From: Watersipora subatra
Taxonomy: Eukaryota; Bryozoa; Gymnolaemata; Cheilostomatida; Watersiporidae
Assembly (NCBI RefSeq): GCF_963576615.1
Contig: NC_088711.1
Span: forward strand, 9,790,869-9,854,868
DNA: 64,000 nucleotides
Reading direction: 5' to 3'
Shown: positions 51,836 through 63,905 of the stretch, piece after piece
Numbering within the stretch: position 1 is the stretch's first letter
Layout: each line of letters starts with the position of its first letter
Made by a program: the position numbers and the translations under genes
The notes under the pieces: generated by a model
Told to the model about the DNA's origin: nothing
The model's input: only the letters and a program-made list of their open reading frames with translations
Database searches by the model: none

Positions 51836-52087
51836 GTATAATAAATAGGCGCAAAAAGCAAGCGTGACCAGCACCGAAAGGTCCTGCAGTCGCGTGTCAC
51901 CTAGGTGACAGCCGTGCCTGTTTCTAACTCTCTTTTCCATTTTATTTTTGAATTTTTAATATTCTCCATTTTTCAAAATCAGCAATGATTTTGAAAACTT
52001 TCGAAAATTTTAGGATTTTTAGACATCTTTAGACAAAAACTGTCAGGGCGAAAATTCTGAGCCAGATCAGCTACTTTATATACTACT
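51836..52087 (-). repeat. Polinton terminal inverted repeat, right
   Basis: Mirror of 37594-37845. It carries the intact palindrome GTCACCTAGGTGAC and ends ...CTACTTTATATACTACT. Confidence 0.95.
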
Positions 52088-52093
52088 ATGTAG
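52088..52093 (+). repeat. Polinton target-site duplication, right
   Basis: ATGTAG; matches the left flank ACGTAG except for one C/T difference. Confidence 0.75.
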
Positions 52094-55000
52094 TTTTTTC
52101 AAATGCTTATTTGATAAATTGGCGGTGGACTCAACTTTAAAAATAAATTCAATTCTCCAATTTAATTATTATTGCACTTATTTGACAAGCTAATTTGATA
52201 ATTTTATGCATAATTCAATTTTATGCAAAAATTAAATTAATAATTTAATTATCATTGCATTTATTTGTTTGAGAATTTTAATAAATTAATGATTAATTTG
52301 GATTATACCAAACTTAATTTGTTAATTCAAGTATTAATGCAATTAATTATCAGACTAATTTGGTATCTATGCTTAATTGAATTTAAACAGAAAATAATTA
52401 GTTTATTCGAGTATTAATGCAATTTCACAAACTTAAAAATAATTTAATTATTAATTTAAAGCTACCAATTAATTATTAATTTATTTGCATTTTTTGCTGT
52501 TGCCCCACCCTGGATGCTAGATCAAGTTTTAGCATAGCATTACAACTTTTTGCTATATCACAAAATAAAACCACAATTGAACCAAATCCTGTCTTTCTCT
52601 TTTCACCAATTTTCATTAAGATAGATTTGCTGAGTTTTTTATTTTGCTAAAATATGAGATTTAAATTCTTTTTTCATATGGTTTTGCTTGATGCTACCAT
52701 CAAACTCTAAAAGAATGATCTACCTGTTAGTGAAGGTACTCATCAGTAGGTCTACAGATTCGCTTTGATAATTCACACTGCAGAAATGTAATAACAAATT
52801 TTTTATGCTGAGACTCAATAATAGGTACATTTACGTGTAGTATAGATCTAATGTCATGCGCTTAACACCATAATGAACCATTATTATGCAAGTAAAACAT
52901 ACCCAGGTTAAAATTGTAAACAGTAAATTTTAATGACCAACACAAAGACTTTGTAACTGCATTTTTGGGACTATTATAGAGAAATGATATGAGTGACAAA
53001 ATGGTTGCTTACTTATATGCTATGACTACACAATTTTAATAGCGCTACTAATGCTAGTTGTTGTCGTTAGTTTAATGAAATGAAACATTCAAAATCTCCC
53101 TGTTTGGTTGACACAACTTGCAGTGCTTCGTGAGTCATGTGGAAATAATAACACAGAAGGTAGTGATAATATCTTCTGTCTAAATTCACTCTTCGGGATT
53201 AGAGCCAAGATAAAACCGAATATGTGCTCTAAGATTTAAATAGTCAGGAGTTCAAATATTTAGAATTACAAAATCCAAGAAATTATATATAATGAAAATA
53301 GGAAATGGATGGAAACACTTATAAAACAGTTTAAAAAGTTTCAAAACTGTAGTTGAACGAGCCTTAGAGATGCACTTTACATGCTGGTGTCTAATAAAAA
53401 TAATACAAATTGAACTGGATACAAAATACAACGTATACTGGAGCAAATACAAAATAGATTAAGGCAAGTAAAATGGACTTTAAACGACCTTGGTTAAAGA
53501 AGAATGTAAACAATGTTGGTTATCAGAGATTTTAGCCTTTTGAAAGACCACTAGTAACAGATCTTCAGTAGTCAGTTCTATGACATTCTTTACTCCATGA
53601 GTAAAGCAAGAAGAGGGCATGCCCAAAGTTTACAACTCTGATTGTTGTTGCTATGAAACAGTAATTGTCCATTACCAAAAAGTACCACAGCGTGATTTCA
53701 CTTAAAACGAAATAAAGATGCTTTCATTATTTTTTAGAATATGTAAAAATATCTTATTTTGTCATTACTAATATAATGATGTGCTGTGCTACTTTGAAAT
53801 GTTTACAATAAAATATATAAAAATACTACTATAAAATGAATCTGAATTATACTGCTATTGATAAATTTTGCACAGCTTGTTCTAAAACAGTTTTTCTGCA
53901 ATTGGCACATTGGTGTGGTATGATGCTGCTTTTAGTAGAAAGATATGAACAATGGATCTTGAACAAAATCAAGTTAATTTTAGAAAAAATGTTCAAAAAT
54001 GTGACAAAATGCAACAGAGAAAATTGGTCACAGACCTGAGTGTTTCAAGAACATTTTGTAGATATATGAAAATATATGACTTTGTTGTAATTGCTGTTAA
54101 CCTATGGTCTCAACCCACTAGGTATAATTTTTAAAACAAAACATGTTTCTGCACAATAATCTGCCTTCATTATCATATTATGCTTATGTTGAACGTTTGT
54201 TAGCCACTAGCCATACACCATTTTTTATTCGCACTCTCTGTGCTCTAACATAAAATTTGAGCTATCCTAACCTAAAAATCTTCAAACTTCTAAGCAACTT
54301 TTCAAACTCCTAAACAAATCCTCATATGTGCTTGCACAACTACATGTATTTATGTGTGAATGTGCATGTATACGCAAGTAACGACTGTGTGCGTATTTGA
54401 TTGGAGTTGCTTACTCGGTGTTATATTACAGCTATAAGTTGTCTCTTCTTGACAATTATTCAACAACGTACATGTACAGCGGACCGATACATGTTTCCGA
54501 TAACCAACGACATCGTCAAATAGACGAGAATGTGTGCTTGGTGCATATAATAATATTACGGTAAGACTAAGCTGTGACTGCGGGGCAGTTTCGTTTCAAC
54601 ATTGGTTTTTGTAAGGCCTGTGTTTTCGAACAGGCACAAGATCATGCTTTATTGATTCATGGTGCTAATTGTCTGAACTAAATGTATTTACACGGATGCA
54701 AATTTAGCATCCAAATTAGCATTAATCATACATGCTAATTTACGACACAAAGGTTTGTTTGTTTGTTTGTGAATATTATTTATTGAGGTTTTCTTGAGAA
54801 AATACTGTTCTGTTGACCTCATAATTAAAAATTAAAGCTAATATAATGTGGTATAATATGATAATTGAGAATAAAATTGATAGTGGCTACAATAATATGA
54901 TTTCTATAAGAGGATAATAAGATCGTTGATTGAGCTGAATATATATATATATATATATATATATAGTGTATATATATATATGCAAGCTGAGTTGATTGAG

Positions 55001-55200
55001 TATTTAGATTCCAAGTTAGTAATTATTAGTATGGTCATTTTTAAAAAAAATTTAACGCGGGTGACACAATACTCTACTATTCTTATGTCAGCTATGGTTG
55101 TAAAGTGACAACCGATGGTTTTTAATAATTTTAATTCAATGTTGTTAGTATACCAGTGTTAGTAAACAAAATATAGAATGGTCAGTAGTCACAGTATGGC
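52094..55200. other. Intergenic, AT-rich
   Basis: The first 400 bases are rich in TTAATTAAT-type strings. An AT dinucleotide run lies near 54938-54982. No exon or RNA gene supported. Confidence 0.5.
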
Positions 55201-55203
55201 CAG

Positions 55204-57180
55204 TTAATCAATATCAAATGACAGCTCATTCACAGGATCTAATACCTCTTCTTTCATAATCTTGATAGCGTTATATTTAAAAGATTGTCTGCCATAGTTC
55301 TTATTAATAGATGGTGTTATTAATGAGCATTGTGATCTTAGGCTTATTTGGTGTCTCTCACTATCCTGTTGAATATATTTGTATAGAGCACTGGCCACTG
55401 TAGCTACCTCCACTTTGCCTATCAACTGCCTGTAAAAGAAAGAACGCCGACTGGCGAGAGTATGTAGGCCCAATAATCGACGACCATCAGTTACTGAGAA
55501 GGATTTAGGTGCTTTGCATATTACTCGCACCGCTTTATTTTGGCAAGCCTCAATTTGGTCTGAATGACATTTACCAAGAAACATAAACAAAGTAGCACAA
55601 TATTCAAGACGACTTCGGACTATTGAAGTATATATTAATTTAGCATCTTCAACAGACAAAAGATGTCGAATCTTACGAAGAGCATATAAACATTGTTTTG
55701 CCTTGGTCACTGTTAGTTTTATATGTGTATTGAAACCAAAATTTGTATCAATTGTGACCCCAAGTAATTTTATATTGTGTTCAATTTGGATTTCAGTGTT
55801 GCATAGCTTCAAAGTTCTATTATAATCAACTGCTCGATTCGAGAAAATAATAAATCGTGTTTTTTCAACACATAGAGATAACCCATTAGATAGGTACCAG
55901 TTTTGCATTCTATTAAATTGTTCTATTGATAGCATCTGAGAATCTATCTGAGTACTTGCTGAAGAAATAATTACTGTATCATCTGCATAGGAATAAGCGT
56001 TTGGATTTTTATCTAGCATGTCATTAACCATCATGTTAAAAAGTAAAGGCCCTAAAATAGATCCTTGAGGGACACCTTTACGAATAGCTAAAAATTCTGA
56101 CAGAGTATTACCAATTTTCATTGCCTGGCTGCGGTTGGTCAAATAAGACTGAATTAATTTAGTAGCTGATGAACTAAATGAAAAGAAATAACTAAGTTTG
56201 TCAACTAGAAGGGAGTGGTCAACCGTGTCAAATGCTTTCTTTATGTCAAGAGACACCAAGGCTACATATTGTGAATCTTTTTTATCAAGGTGACTAGCAA
56301 TAATGTCAAATATATAATGAAGCATTTGTGATGTTGAGGTCCACTTTCGAAAACCGAATTGTCTACTTGAAAGTTTTTGGTTTGTATCTAAAAATGATTT
56401 AATCTGTAAAGATATAATCTTTTCAACAATCTTAGACAAAATGGGAAGTGAAGATATGGGTCTGTAGTTATTACAGCTCAAAGGGTTTCCTTTTTTAAAT
56501 CGAGGCGTGACAATAGATTTTTTGTAAATGTTAGGAAATTTATTAGTCTTAAAGCAATTGTTAATCAGAAGTGTTAAAGCTGGGATTAGGCTATGAGCTA
56601 GTTTTATGTATATTTCAGAAGGAATAGATAAGACTCCGCCTCGTTTTCCTGGTTTAAGGGTTTTGAAGGTAGATTGGATTTCTCTTTCAGTTACAGATTT
56701 GAATTTAAAATTATGCTCAGATGTTTGTAACGATGTTAGTGCAATATTAGTTGCTGGGCTATATATATCTGAAAAAAATTTGTTTAAAATCATAGCTACC
56801 TTTTTTGGATCTTTTTCAGTAATTCCGTCATTGTCTAGGAAAATTTTGGAAGCACATTTTTTAGATTTTCCCAGTAGTGGGTTTATTTCACTGTAAAATG
56901 TCTTGGCATTAGTGCTCAAACGTTTGTTATAGTAATCACGTTTTGCTTGTTTGATGTTTTGCTGAACAAAATTTCGGAATTTTTTATATTGTGCCCATCC
57001 ACTGTTTAGACACTGCCTAGGTCTATCGGAGCTGACCACTTTCTTGTAAAACCTGTTTTTCATAGCAACTAGCTTTTTTAGATCAGAATTTAACCAAGGT
57101 GGAGAGTCTCCACGAACTCGTAACTGTTTAATTGGAGATAATTCAACTACAAGAGAATTAACCCACTCTTCAATTAACGT
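55204..57180 (-). mobile_element. Non-LTR retrotransposon fragment (Jockey/CR1-like ORF2, reverse transcriptase)
   Basis: A 619-codon intact frame, extendable upstream in frame to about 57180 (RGDSPPWLNSDLKKLVAMKN), where a stop ends it. It contains RT motifs: FKKGNPLSCNNYRPISSLP, LDIKKAFDTVDHSLL, IRKGVPQGSILGPLLF, SYADDT (catalytic), and the thumb and C-terminal RR...LLGLHTLASRR segment. The endonuclease domain that should precede it is missing, so the copy is 5'-truncated, as is usual for target-primed insertion. The RT domain has no stops, which suggests a fairly recent insertion. The 3' end and target duplication were not located. Confidence 0.9.
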
Positions 57181-58650
57181 TGGTCAAAGGTAAACCTATA
57201 GACGGGCCATTTTCAGGTAAGTTTCAGCTGTATATCATTGGTTTCATTGAAGTTGTAGGCAATAAACAGCGAGTAATCAAGTCTTTCGAATAGAATAAAA
57301 TAATTTAGCACCATGAAACGTTTTTAAACTCCCGAAAAGCGTCTACTCAGTATAGCGAGGTGCTCATAACCCTGACCTTATCTGGAAAGAAAGCAAGAAT
57401 GTTATTTATAGCCACATTGTGTATCCTGCGACAGTTTTGATGCAATACAGTAATTCCTTCACTACCAATAACTATTTGGTTGCAAATTACTATTGAGGTG
57501 TATAATCATTTCGTAATGCATGTGGTAGTACCAAGTGTAACAATGGGAATCACGAGAGAGTAAATGCAGTAATTGAGGTAGTAACACCTATAAATACCAA
57601 CGATATGAATGTAAAAGTAACATCCTTGTTATCTGATAGCAGTCTTAAAAAGCGCCAAATGGGAACTGACAAGGCCCTTACCAGTCATTTTTCTTTGGCT
57701 TTGGTAGTGAGGGCCAAATTACAGTAGTTTATGGAAAGCAGGTCAGGGGTGCAAGACTGCCAGTAGATGTTGCAAGTAAACGCCAAAGTGAGGAATGAAG
57801 ACTCACCATGCTAGTGCTTAGATTTCATTCAAACGTCCTTGAATGCTATTTCCAGTGTAGCTTTTTCAAGGTGTTGGATTGTGTTTATTGCAAGCGGGGT
57901 TTTACAGAATCATCAGAAGTTGTTCCCCATTCCACAAAATATCATTTAAAGCTTCATCAAAAGAGGGCAGATGAAAGAGCCAGTCATAAGATTTTCAGAT
58001 TCTAGAATATTCATCAAGGAGCATAAAATCTAGATCCTAAATAATACTACGAATCTAACTCTCTTATTTTTGCTTCACGAGAATTTAATTTGTTAAACCG
58101 ATCGAAATAGTAACAAAAATGTATCAGAAAATAGTTCAATTTGTAGGGAACCTGTGAAGTAGCCTACTAATTTTGGTTTTAAAACGGGAATTAGCAGTAT
58201 GTTCTTTGTTTGTCTTTTTGCATGTGGCTGAAAATTTGATCACTAAAACTCTGTAAGACTGACCAGTCGGCATGCTAAAAGCATTAAGCCAACGAGGGGT
58301 ATAGATTTTCAACTGTATCTCAAAAGCCTTGATGATATAAATGAGGCGCCGCGCACAGACATCGAAAGCCTTGTCTGTTTATTTATTGGTAACACAGGCT
58401 CTCTTCTGGTTAGGCTGTGAAGTTGGGCTGGTTGCAGGAAAATCGTCGTTTGTAACTTTGGACTTTGCATCCTAAACTGGTGTTGCCAAATTCTTCAGGA
58501 ATCTTTTCCATCTTAGAATGGGTTAAACTACATTATTCTTTACCACCCATTAATGAACACAAGTTAAGGTGAAACTCTGTCTAAATTCTTCCAGGATGAC
58601 GTGTATAGACAGACTTTTGCTTTAACTTTCTCTGACTAGCCGGCCAAGCC
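57181..58650. other. Intergenic, nothing recognised
   Basis: A 65-codon frame at 57808-58005 has no recognisable features. Confidence 0.45.
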
Positions 58651-58724
58651 CTTTTTCCAAGACTATCTGCCTAACAAATCATCCTTTTCATTTATTATGC
58701 ATATTATTTTCATGTAGCTTAACT

Positions 58725-58769
<45 letters not shown>

Positions 58770-58894
58770 ACATTTATTTCATTCTCTGTGGCATTTCTCT
58801 GTGCATTTCATTCTCTGTGGCTTTTTCCAAGACTATCTGCCTAACAAATCATCCTTTTCATTTATTATGCATATTATTTTCATGTAGCTTAACT

Positions 58895-58969
<75 letters not shown>

Positions 58970-58994
58970 ACATTTATTTCATTCTCTGTGGCAT
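58651..58994 (+). repeat. 170-bp tandem duplication around TA tracts
   Basis: CTTTTTCCAAGACTATCTGC starts at 58651 and again at 58821. Each copy has the same single-copy flank, a TA tract (about 18 and about 33 dinucleotides) and TGTATACATTTATTTCATTC. The flanks are nearly identical. Confidence 0.95.
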
Positions 58995-60345
58995 TTTGTA
59001 GCTTAGTTGTTTGGTTTTTCACCTTGGTACCTTGATAATTTAAATACAACCCATACAACCTACATCAAACTATGGTCACTATCTAAACAAAAAATAAAAA
59101 TTAACCCAATTACAGACCAATAATAAAGGCTAGTATAAAGCACTACCCAGGGAGGGTAGCTTGATTAGCCCAACAAGGATAAATTGCTATGCAAATTGTT
59201 GTGTAATGCCCCTACATACATCAGTTTACTTTTGGCATTAAGCAAATAAAATTAATTGTGGAATAGAATTAATTTTGCGAAAACCCGCTGTCAATAGTAG
59301 ACTAAGACAAACTATTAGCAAGCCTTAACAGTATTGGACAGCTATGCTTGTCGGCCGCTGTTGGCCAATCTATTGGGACACATCGTTTCAATCGTTCACA
59401 GATAAGTTGTTGGGAGCTATTGTTAGCACAGTCAGTGCAACAATTGCTTTATTGTTTATATTACTGATTTTGGATGGTGTAAAATTCCTCTCTAAATAAA
59501 TAAATAAAATTTGCTTAGGTAATGTTGGAAGTTACCTCCCATAAACTACAGAAATTCATAATTTACTAGTTGGTAATATCTGAAATCAGGTATTCTGAGT
59601 TAGTAATTTCTAAACAATTATCTAATTGCTTCCACATTTGGTAGCTAGTACATGCTTTTATGTAAATATTGTTTGAGGCTATTGTGTAAACTAGAAGAAC
59701 TTCAAGCAAATTAGTTATCTACCAATAGCAACTATGAGAATAGTACTAACAGTGAAAGTATGTTAATTTGTGCAAAATCTTTTTTATGGTTTTTTGCAGC
59801 TTCGTTTGTTGATGTTAATAAGAGTCACATGCGCCTTCACAAACAGATGACTTCAAATTAAAGTAAAATTTACAATCAAATATTTAGCTTATCAACAATG
59901 AAATGGAGCTGAACATATTGTCTCATTTCTCTGTAGAACTGTTTACTGTGCGCTTATAAAACTCCGAGATACTGCCTCAACAAGATTCAGTAAAGAAGTC
60001 TTAAAATAGTGCAGTTTCAATAAAATCTTTTTGTTTTGTACATTCATCTAGTTCTAGTGAACTATTCAAGTCATCTGTCTGTGAGCCGATGCTCAATTTT
60101 AATCCATCAAAAAACTTCCTTTGTTACCCTGAAATCTGTAAGCAAGCTTACACGTATGAGCTTGTACTATTTTAATCTACAAGATACTTATAGACTAAGA
60201 TAGTATGTATTACCTTAGTCTATACATCATGCTTTCATTTTAGCTTTTCAATTTTCTCTATATCATTATTTCATTACTGATATTGCTTCAGTTTTAGTAC
60301 GAAAATTTGTATTGATTTGTTTTAGACGAGTTTTAGTAAAGTGTG
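58995..60345. other. Intergenic or upstream region of the last gene
   Basis: AT-rich. A TAAA run at 59497-59509 could be the tail of an old retroposon; nothing else recognised. Confidence 0.45.
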
Positions 60346-60391
60346 ATGATGGATGGTACCCAACAGCATGTCCACAATTCGGATGTATCAG
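60346..60391 (+). CDS. Unidentified gene, putative first coding exon
   Basis: MMDGTQQHVHNSDVS plus one base; donor GTGTGT. Two adjacent in-frame ATGs; the exact start is uncertain. Confidence 0.5.
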
Positions 60392-63300
60392 GTGTGTCAT
60401 GATGACTCAATACGATGTCACTACACTACAGAATTTTTCTAAACGTAGTAAAAAAATTATACCAGTTTGAAAAAATTGTAAACTAATGTTATAAAAAACT
60501 ACACACTTTCTGAAACAAGTTTCATGGTTAGTTAAATTATATATTACCTATATCTGAGTAAGTAGACTTGATAAGCTACATTCAGTGTACTGTAAAAAGC
60601 TGTTTTTTTGTGATGGTATTTCATGCGTTATTGTAATTTCCTTCCTGCTAGTAGCCTATGATTGTTAGTCATTTTAAAGCATGACCATTTGCTACATTAA
60701 TGGTATGCGATCAACTAAGGACATTGAAGTTTGTCTGTTATCGCCAAGTATATGTGGCAATACTTCCCGAAATGATTTAAGACCACTCGCTGCTTTTAGC
60801 CTGCCAGTATCATCATTTGGAATTACTGCCTCCAGCCTTCCTGTAAGCTGTTCGATGTTTACGCACACGAACTGGCTTATTTAATTCATTGAAGTTGTGC
60901 TCAGTAGTTATTACAAGTGGAGTCTTATTATAATTGACAGTAATTTACAGAGCCAGGAAAATCCATTCTTGAAGAATCCCCTTTTGGTGAAGCTATTGAC
61001 GTGACATAGCGTTATGAAAGCCATTGTGAAACAAAGGAAATTTGTATTGACACACACACACCACACACACATACATGTGAAGTTTTGTGTAACCTTCCCA
61101 TCTTTTCTGAATATATCGGTATGAAGGAATAGGGTGGTGGAGCTGTAAATATGCTGCTTTGTATGAATATTCTACCTGAATTATTCTAGGGTCAGCAACT
61201 AAAAGCAAGAGGAGAAGTAGAAGGAAGGAAAGGAATAAAAACATGGCTACTCAACGAGGTGAGAAAAGCTTTCATAGAATAAATTGTATTGCGTTGATCA
61301 ACATGGTTCTTTACCTTTCATTCTAGTGTACGCAGTATTCACAGGATGTGTGATACGTGTAGTACACACCCTCATACGATGAGGTCACAGGATGTGTAAT
61401 ACGTGTAGTATACACCCTCATATGGTGAGGTCACAGGATGTGTGATACGCGTAGTACACACCCTCATACGATGAGGTCACAGGATGTGTGATATGTGTAG
61501 CATACACACTCATATGGTGAGGTCACAAGATGTGTAATACTTGTAGTATAAACTCTGTTATGATGAGGTCATTATATGAATGACATAGTTTTGTATTTAC
61601 CGATCACTTTAGTATATTTACACATACTAAAGTGGCAGACGACTCATCAGTGAAAATACAGAATTGAAGTCTGTTATTGGTGCATATTGTTCTCTCAAGC
61701 TGTTCGGTCTAGTTCTCTAAACCTGATCTGCGAACAAAAAGTCGGGTTGTCAATACAATTGAGTCAGTCCCGTTTAGTCATTTGTGTTGACCACTGATTT
61801 CTCATGTCGTAGTCTCTACATGGTGCCCTCTCTCAGTCACTGCCTTCTGACGCGGAGAGAAATTCATTTGGGTAGGTTTCTTTGGTTTAGTGACTTGTCT
61901 CGGTGTAGCTATGAACAACTGCTTGCAATTTTGCACAGCATGAATTAGCGGTTCCAGATGACCTTTCAGATATCAATACGTTGGGGGAATTATATTCAAA
62001 TACATCTTTAGGTGATGTTGTATGTGTGTTTTAGTAGGAAACCCTCAGGACCCTGACGAGTGCATAGCTCCGCAGTCACCAGTGCAGTTGCATCATGCAC
62101 AGTCTGCTGGTCTATTGCAAGAGAAACAGAGTCTTTCTCCTGCTGTGCAGAAGCTTTTTGACTCTGTTAAAGATCCTGTGAACCTGCAAGTTACCGTCAC
62201 AGGACGTGGTCGTCATGTGGTTACACCACATTACTTTCCAGGTTGGTTTCTAGTGATCTCAGTCCAAGGTATGGTTGACCCATCATCACTCCCGTCATTG
62301 CCAGGGCCTTGATCTGTCCATCATTCCTTCAGCTGTAGATGAATAGGCATGACATAGTTATTTACCAGCTCAGTAAATACATGTACTGTCAAACTTAGAC
62401 TCATGATTACATCTACAATGAAACTTTTTTCGACATACGATATAAACATTGAGAAAATATTTGCCTCGTCGTACCAAGTAGTTTACACCAACTTATACCC
62501 AAAATTCTCTAGACCTCACATTGGTGAGCACAACTAATAAAGCTGCTAGAAATTAAAAGATAACATAAATACAATAAACAATATATAAAGTAAGGTCATT
62601 TACAATATATCTAGCTTAAGGTAGAATCGGTTATGGTGTATATCTATCACTCATTCTATCCCCAAACCTGCACATTGCTGCGTCTATACTTACAACTGAC
62701 ATGTCTCTAAAATAGTTTTTACCTGTCTACCTGTTTTTAGTTTTGCATTTACCCATCTACACCTGCATTTACCTGTCTACACCAGCATTCACCTGTATAC
62801 ACCTGCATTTATCTGTCTACACCTGCATTCACCTGTATACACCTGCATTTATCTGTCTACACCTGCATTCACCTGTCTACACCTGCATTCACCCGCCTAC
62901 ACCTGCATTCACCTGTATTCACCTGTCTACACCTGCATTCACCTGTCTACACCTGCATTCACCTGTCTACACTTGCATTCACCTGTCTACACCTGCATTC
63001 ACCCGCCTACACCTGCATTCACCTGTCTACACTTGCATTCACCTGTCTACACCTGCATTCACCTGTCTACACCTGCATTCACCTGTCTACACCTGCATTC
63101 ACCTGCCTACACCTGCATTTATCTGTCTACACCTGCATTTACCTGTTTCTATAATTATGTAACAACAAAACTCTCTTTTTATTGATTCTTTAATATTTTA
63201 GTTTATACATTAACTTTTCTATATATGTTTTATATCATGCGTTTTTTTTAATCCCATATGTAATTATTTGAAGTTTTTTCATTCTTTTTTGGCTTTGCAA

Positions 63301-63905
63301 CAAATCAAACAAAGTACTATGTATTTTTATAAGAATTTTTGCTTCAACATGTAATGGTTTTGACATAAGAAGCAAGTATTAGAATGGATTAACTTCATAT
63401 GTTGAGGTTGTATTGTATCTGTTGTGGAATTCAAAGATGAGAATATTTTATTCTTGCTCCAGAATTAAAACGTGCTCTTCACTTATCACCAGTATTGGTG
63501 TTTTCTACATGAAGGCTGCCGGAAACCTGGTGTAAAATGGTTATTTTCAATTGCAGCAGAGCCAACACCTCCAACTAATCTAGATTACTGATCACTTGCT
63601 ATTATGGGTTTGTGGTGATCAAAGAATGTCAAAGTAGCGGTCAAATGGAAGTGGCGCTCAATTAAAGGGTGGCGCTCTATTTTTCAACCTTTCTTCTATA
63701 GTGGTGGTCAAATAAAAGTGGCATTTAATTAGAGTTATGGTATTTTCATTTGCAGCTGAGCCAACACCTCCAACTAATCTAGATGTCCGAAAAAACACCC
63801 ATGAGCAGGTTAATTGTCCGGCAAATAACCTTCAAGTGGAAGGTAGCTTTGAGCAGAGCTGGCCAACACTAGGAGACTCGTCATATGGCAAAGTCCAGCG
63901 CACTG
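60346..63905 (+). CDS. Unidentified gene, five linked exons, continues beyond the window
   Basis: Gene span. Exons at 60346, 61190, 61949, 62035 and 63756 join in one open frame; every intron is phase 1 and all use GT-AG. The N-terminus (MMDGTQQHVHNSDVS) leads to a basic RS/RK stretch (SKRRSRRKERNKN) that could be a nuclear signal. A polar low-complexity part follows (VPDDLSDINTLGELYSN; PQSPVQLHHAQSAG), then a more conserved-looking VQKLFDSVKDPVNLQVTVTG with GRHVVTPHYFP, and then a further polar stretch. I do not recognise the protein. An upstream non-coding exon is possible. Confidence 0.6.
61190..61258 (+). CDS. Unidentified gene, basic exon
   Basis: SATKSKRRSRRKERNKNMAT then QR; acceptor ATTCTAG, donor GTGAGA, phase 1 on both sides. 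Confidence 0.65.
61336..61570 (+). repeat. 46-bp tandem repeat, about five units
   Basis: Units of TGAGGTCACAGGATGTGTGA followed by TACGTGTAGTACACACCCTC and ATACGA, increasingly diverged to the right. In an intron of the unidentified gene. Confidence 0.93.
61949..62011 (+). CDS. Unidentified gene, exon
   Basis: VPDDLSDINTLGELYSNTSL; the acceptor is the second AG (GAATTAG), because use of the upstream CACAG would meet a stop. The 23-nt intron that follows (62012-62034) is unusually short. Confidence 0.5.
   Translation, partial: RFQMTFQISIRWGNYIQIHL
62035..62241 (+). CDS. Unidentified gene, main exon
   Basis: GNPQDPDECIAPQSPVQLHH through VVTPHYFP; acceptor TGTTTTAG, donor GTTGGT. If the 23-nt intron before it is not real, 61949-62241 may be partly intronic or read differently. 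Confidence 0.65.
62728..63150 (+). repeat. 20-bp minisatellite with paired CACCTG boxes
   Basis: About 21 units of CTACACCTGCATTCACCTGT; each normally holds two CACCTG E-boxes. Long plus-strand frames through it are repeat translations. Confidence 0.97.
63590..63742 (-). mobile_element. TIR element fragment C (same family as 14336 and 19786)
   Basis: The reverse complement matches the first 150 or so bases of copies A and B (GTGATCAAAGAATGTCAAAG; GGCGCTCTATTTTTCAACC; end TATGGTA). Only one end is present. It sits between a duplicated splice acceptor. Confidence 0.8.
63756..63905 (+). CDS. Unidentified gene, exon
   Basis: EPTPPTNLDVRKNTHEQVNC through GDSSYGKVQRT; acceptor CATTTGCAG, donor GTAAGA, phase 1 on both sides. 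A near-copy of the acceptor and first 32 nt lies at 63544-63586. Confidence 0.7.

Larger units (their letters stand above)
37594..52087. mobile_element. Polinton/Maverick (adintovirus-like) element, 14,494 bp
   Basis: Full-length self-synthesising DNA transposon or endogenous virus-like element. It has 252-bp terminal inverted repeats, a 6-bp target duplication, PolB, DDE integrase, packaging ATPase, major capsid protein and conserved Polinton accessory proteins. Genes are tightly packed in alternating strand blocks: + (37910-42186), - (42207-43628), + (43639-44939), - (45050-46510), + (46529-49359), - (49395-51553). Start codons carry an AATAAATG motif and tail-to-tail junctions carry hairpins. 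PolB, MCP, integrase and one structural gene each contain lesions, so this copy cannot be autonomous. No adenovirus-type cysteine protease was recognised. Confidence 0.95.

Noticed and set aside
59497-59512. TAAA run as the tail of a retroposon
   Set aside because: No recognisable body or target duplication around it.
62743-63185. Plus-strand frames rich in Cys, Ile, His and Leu
   Set aside because: Translations of the CACCTG minisatellite.
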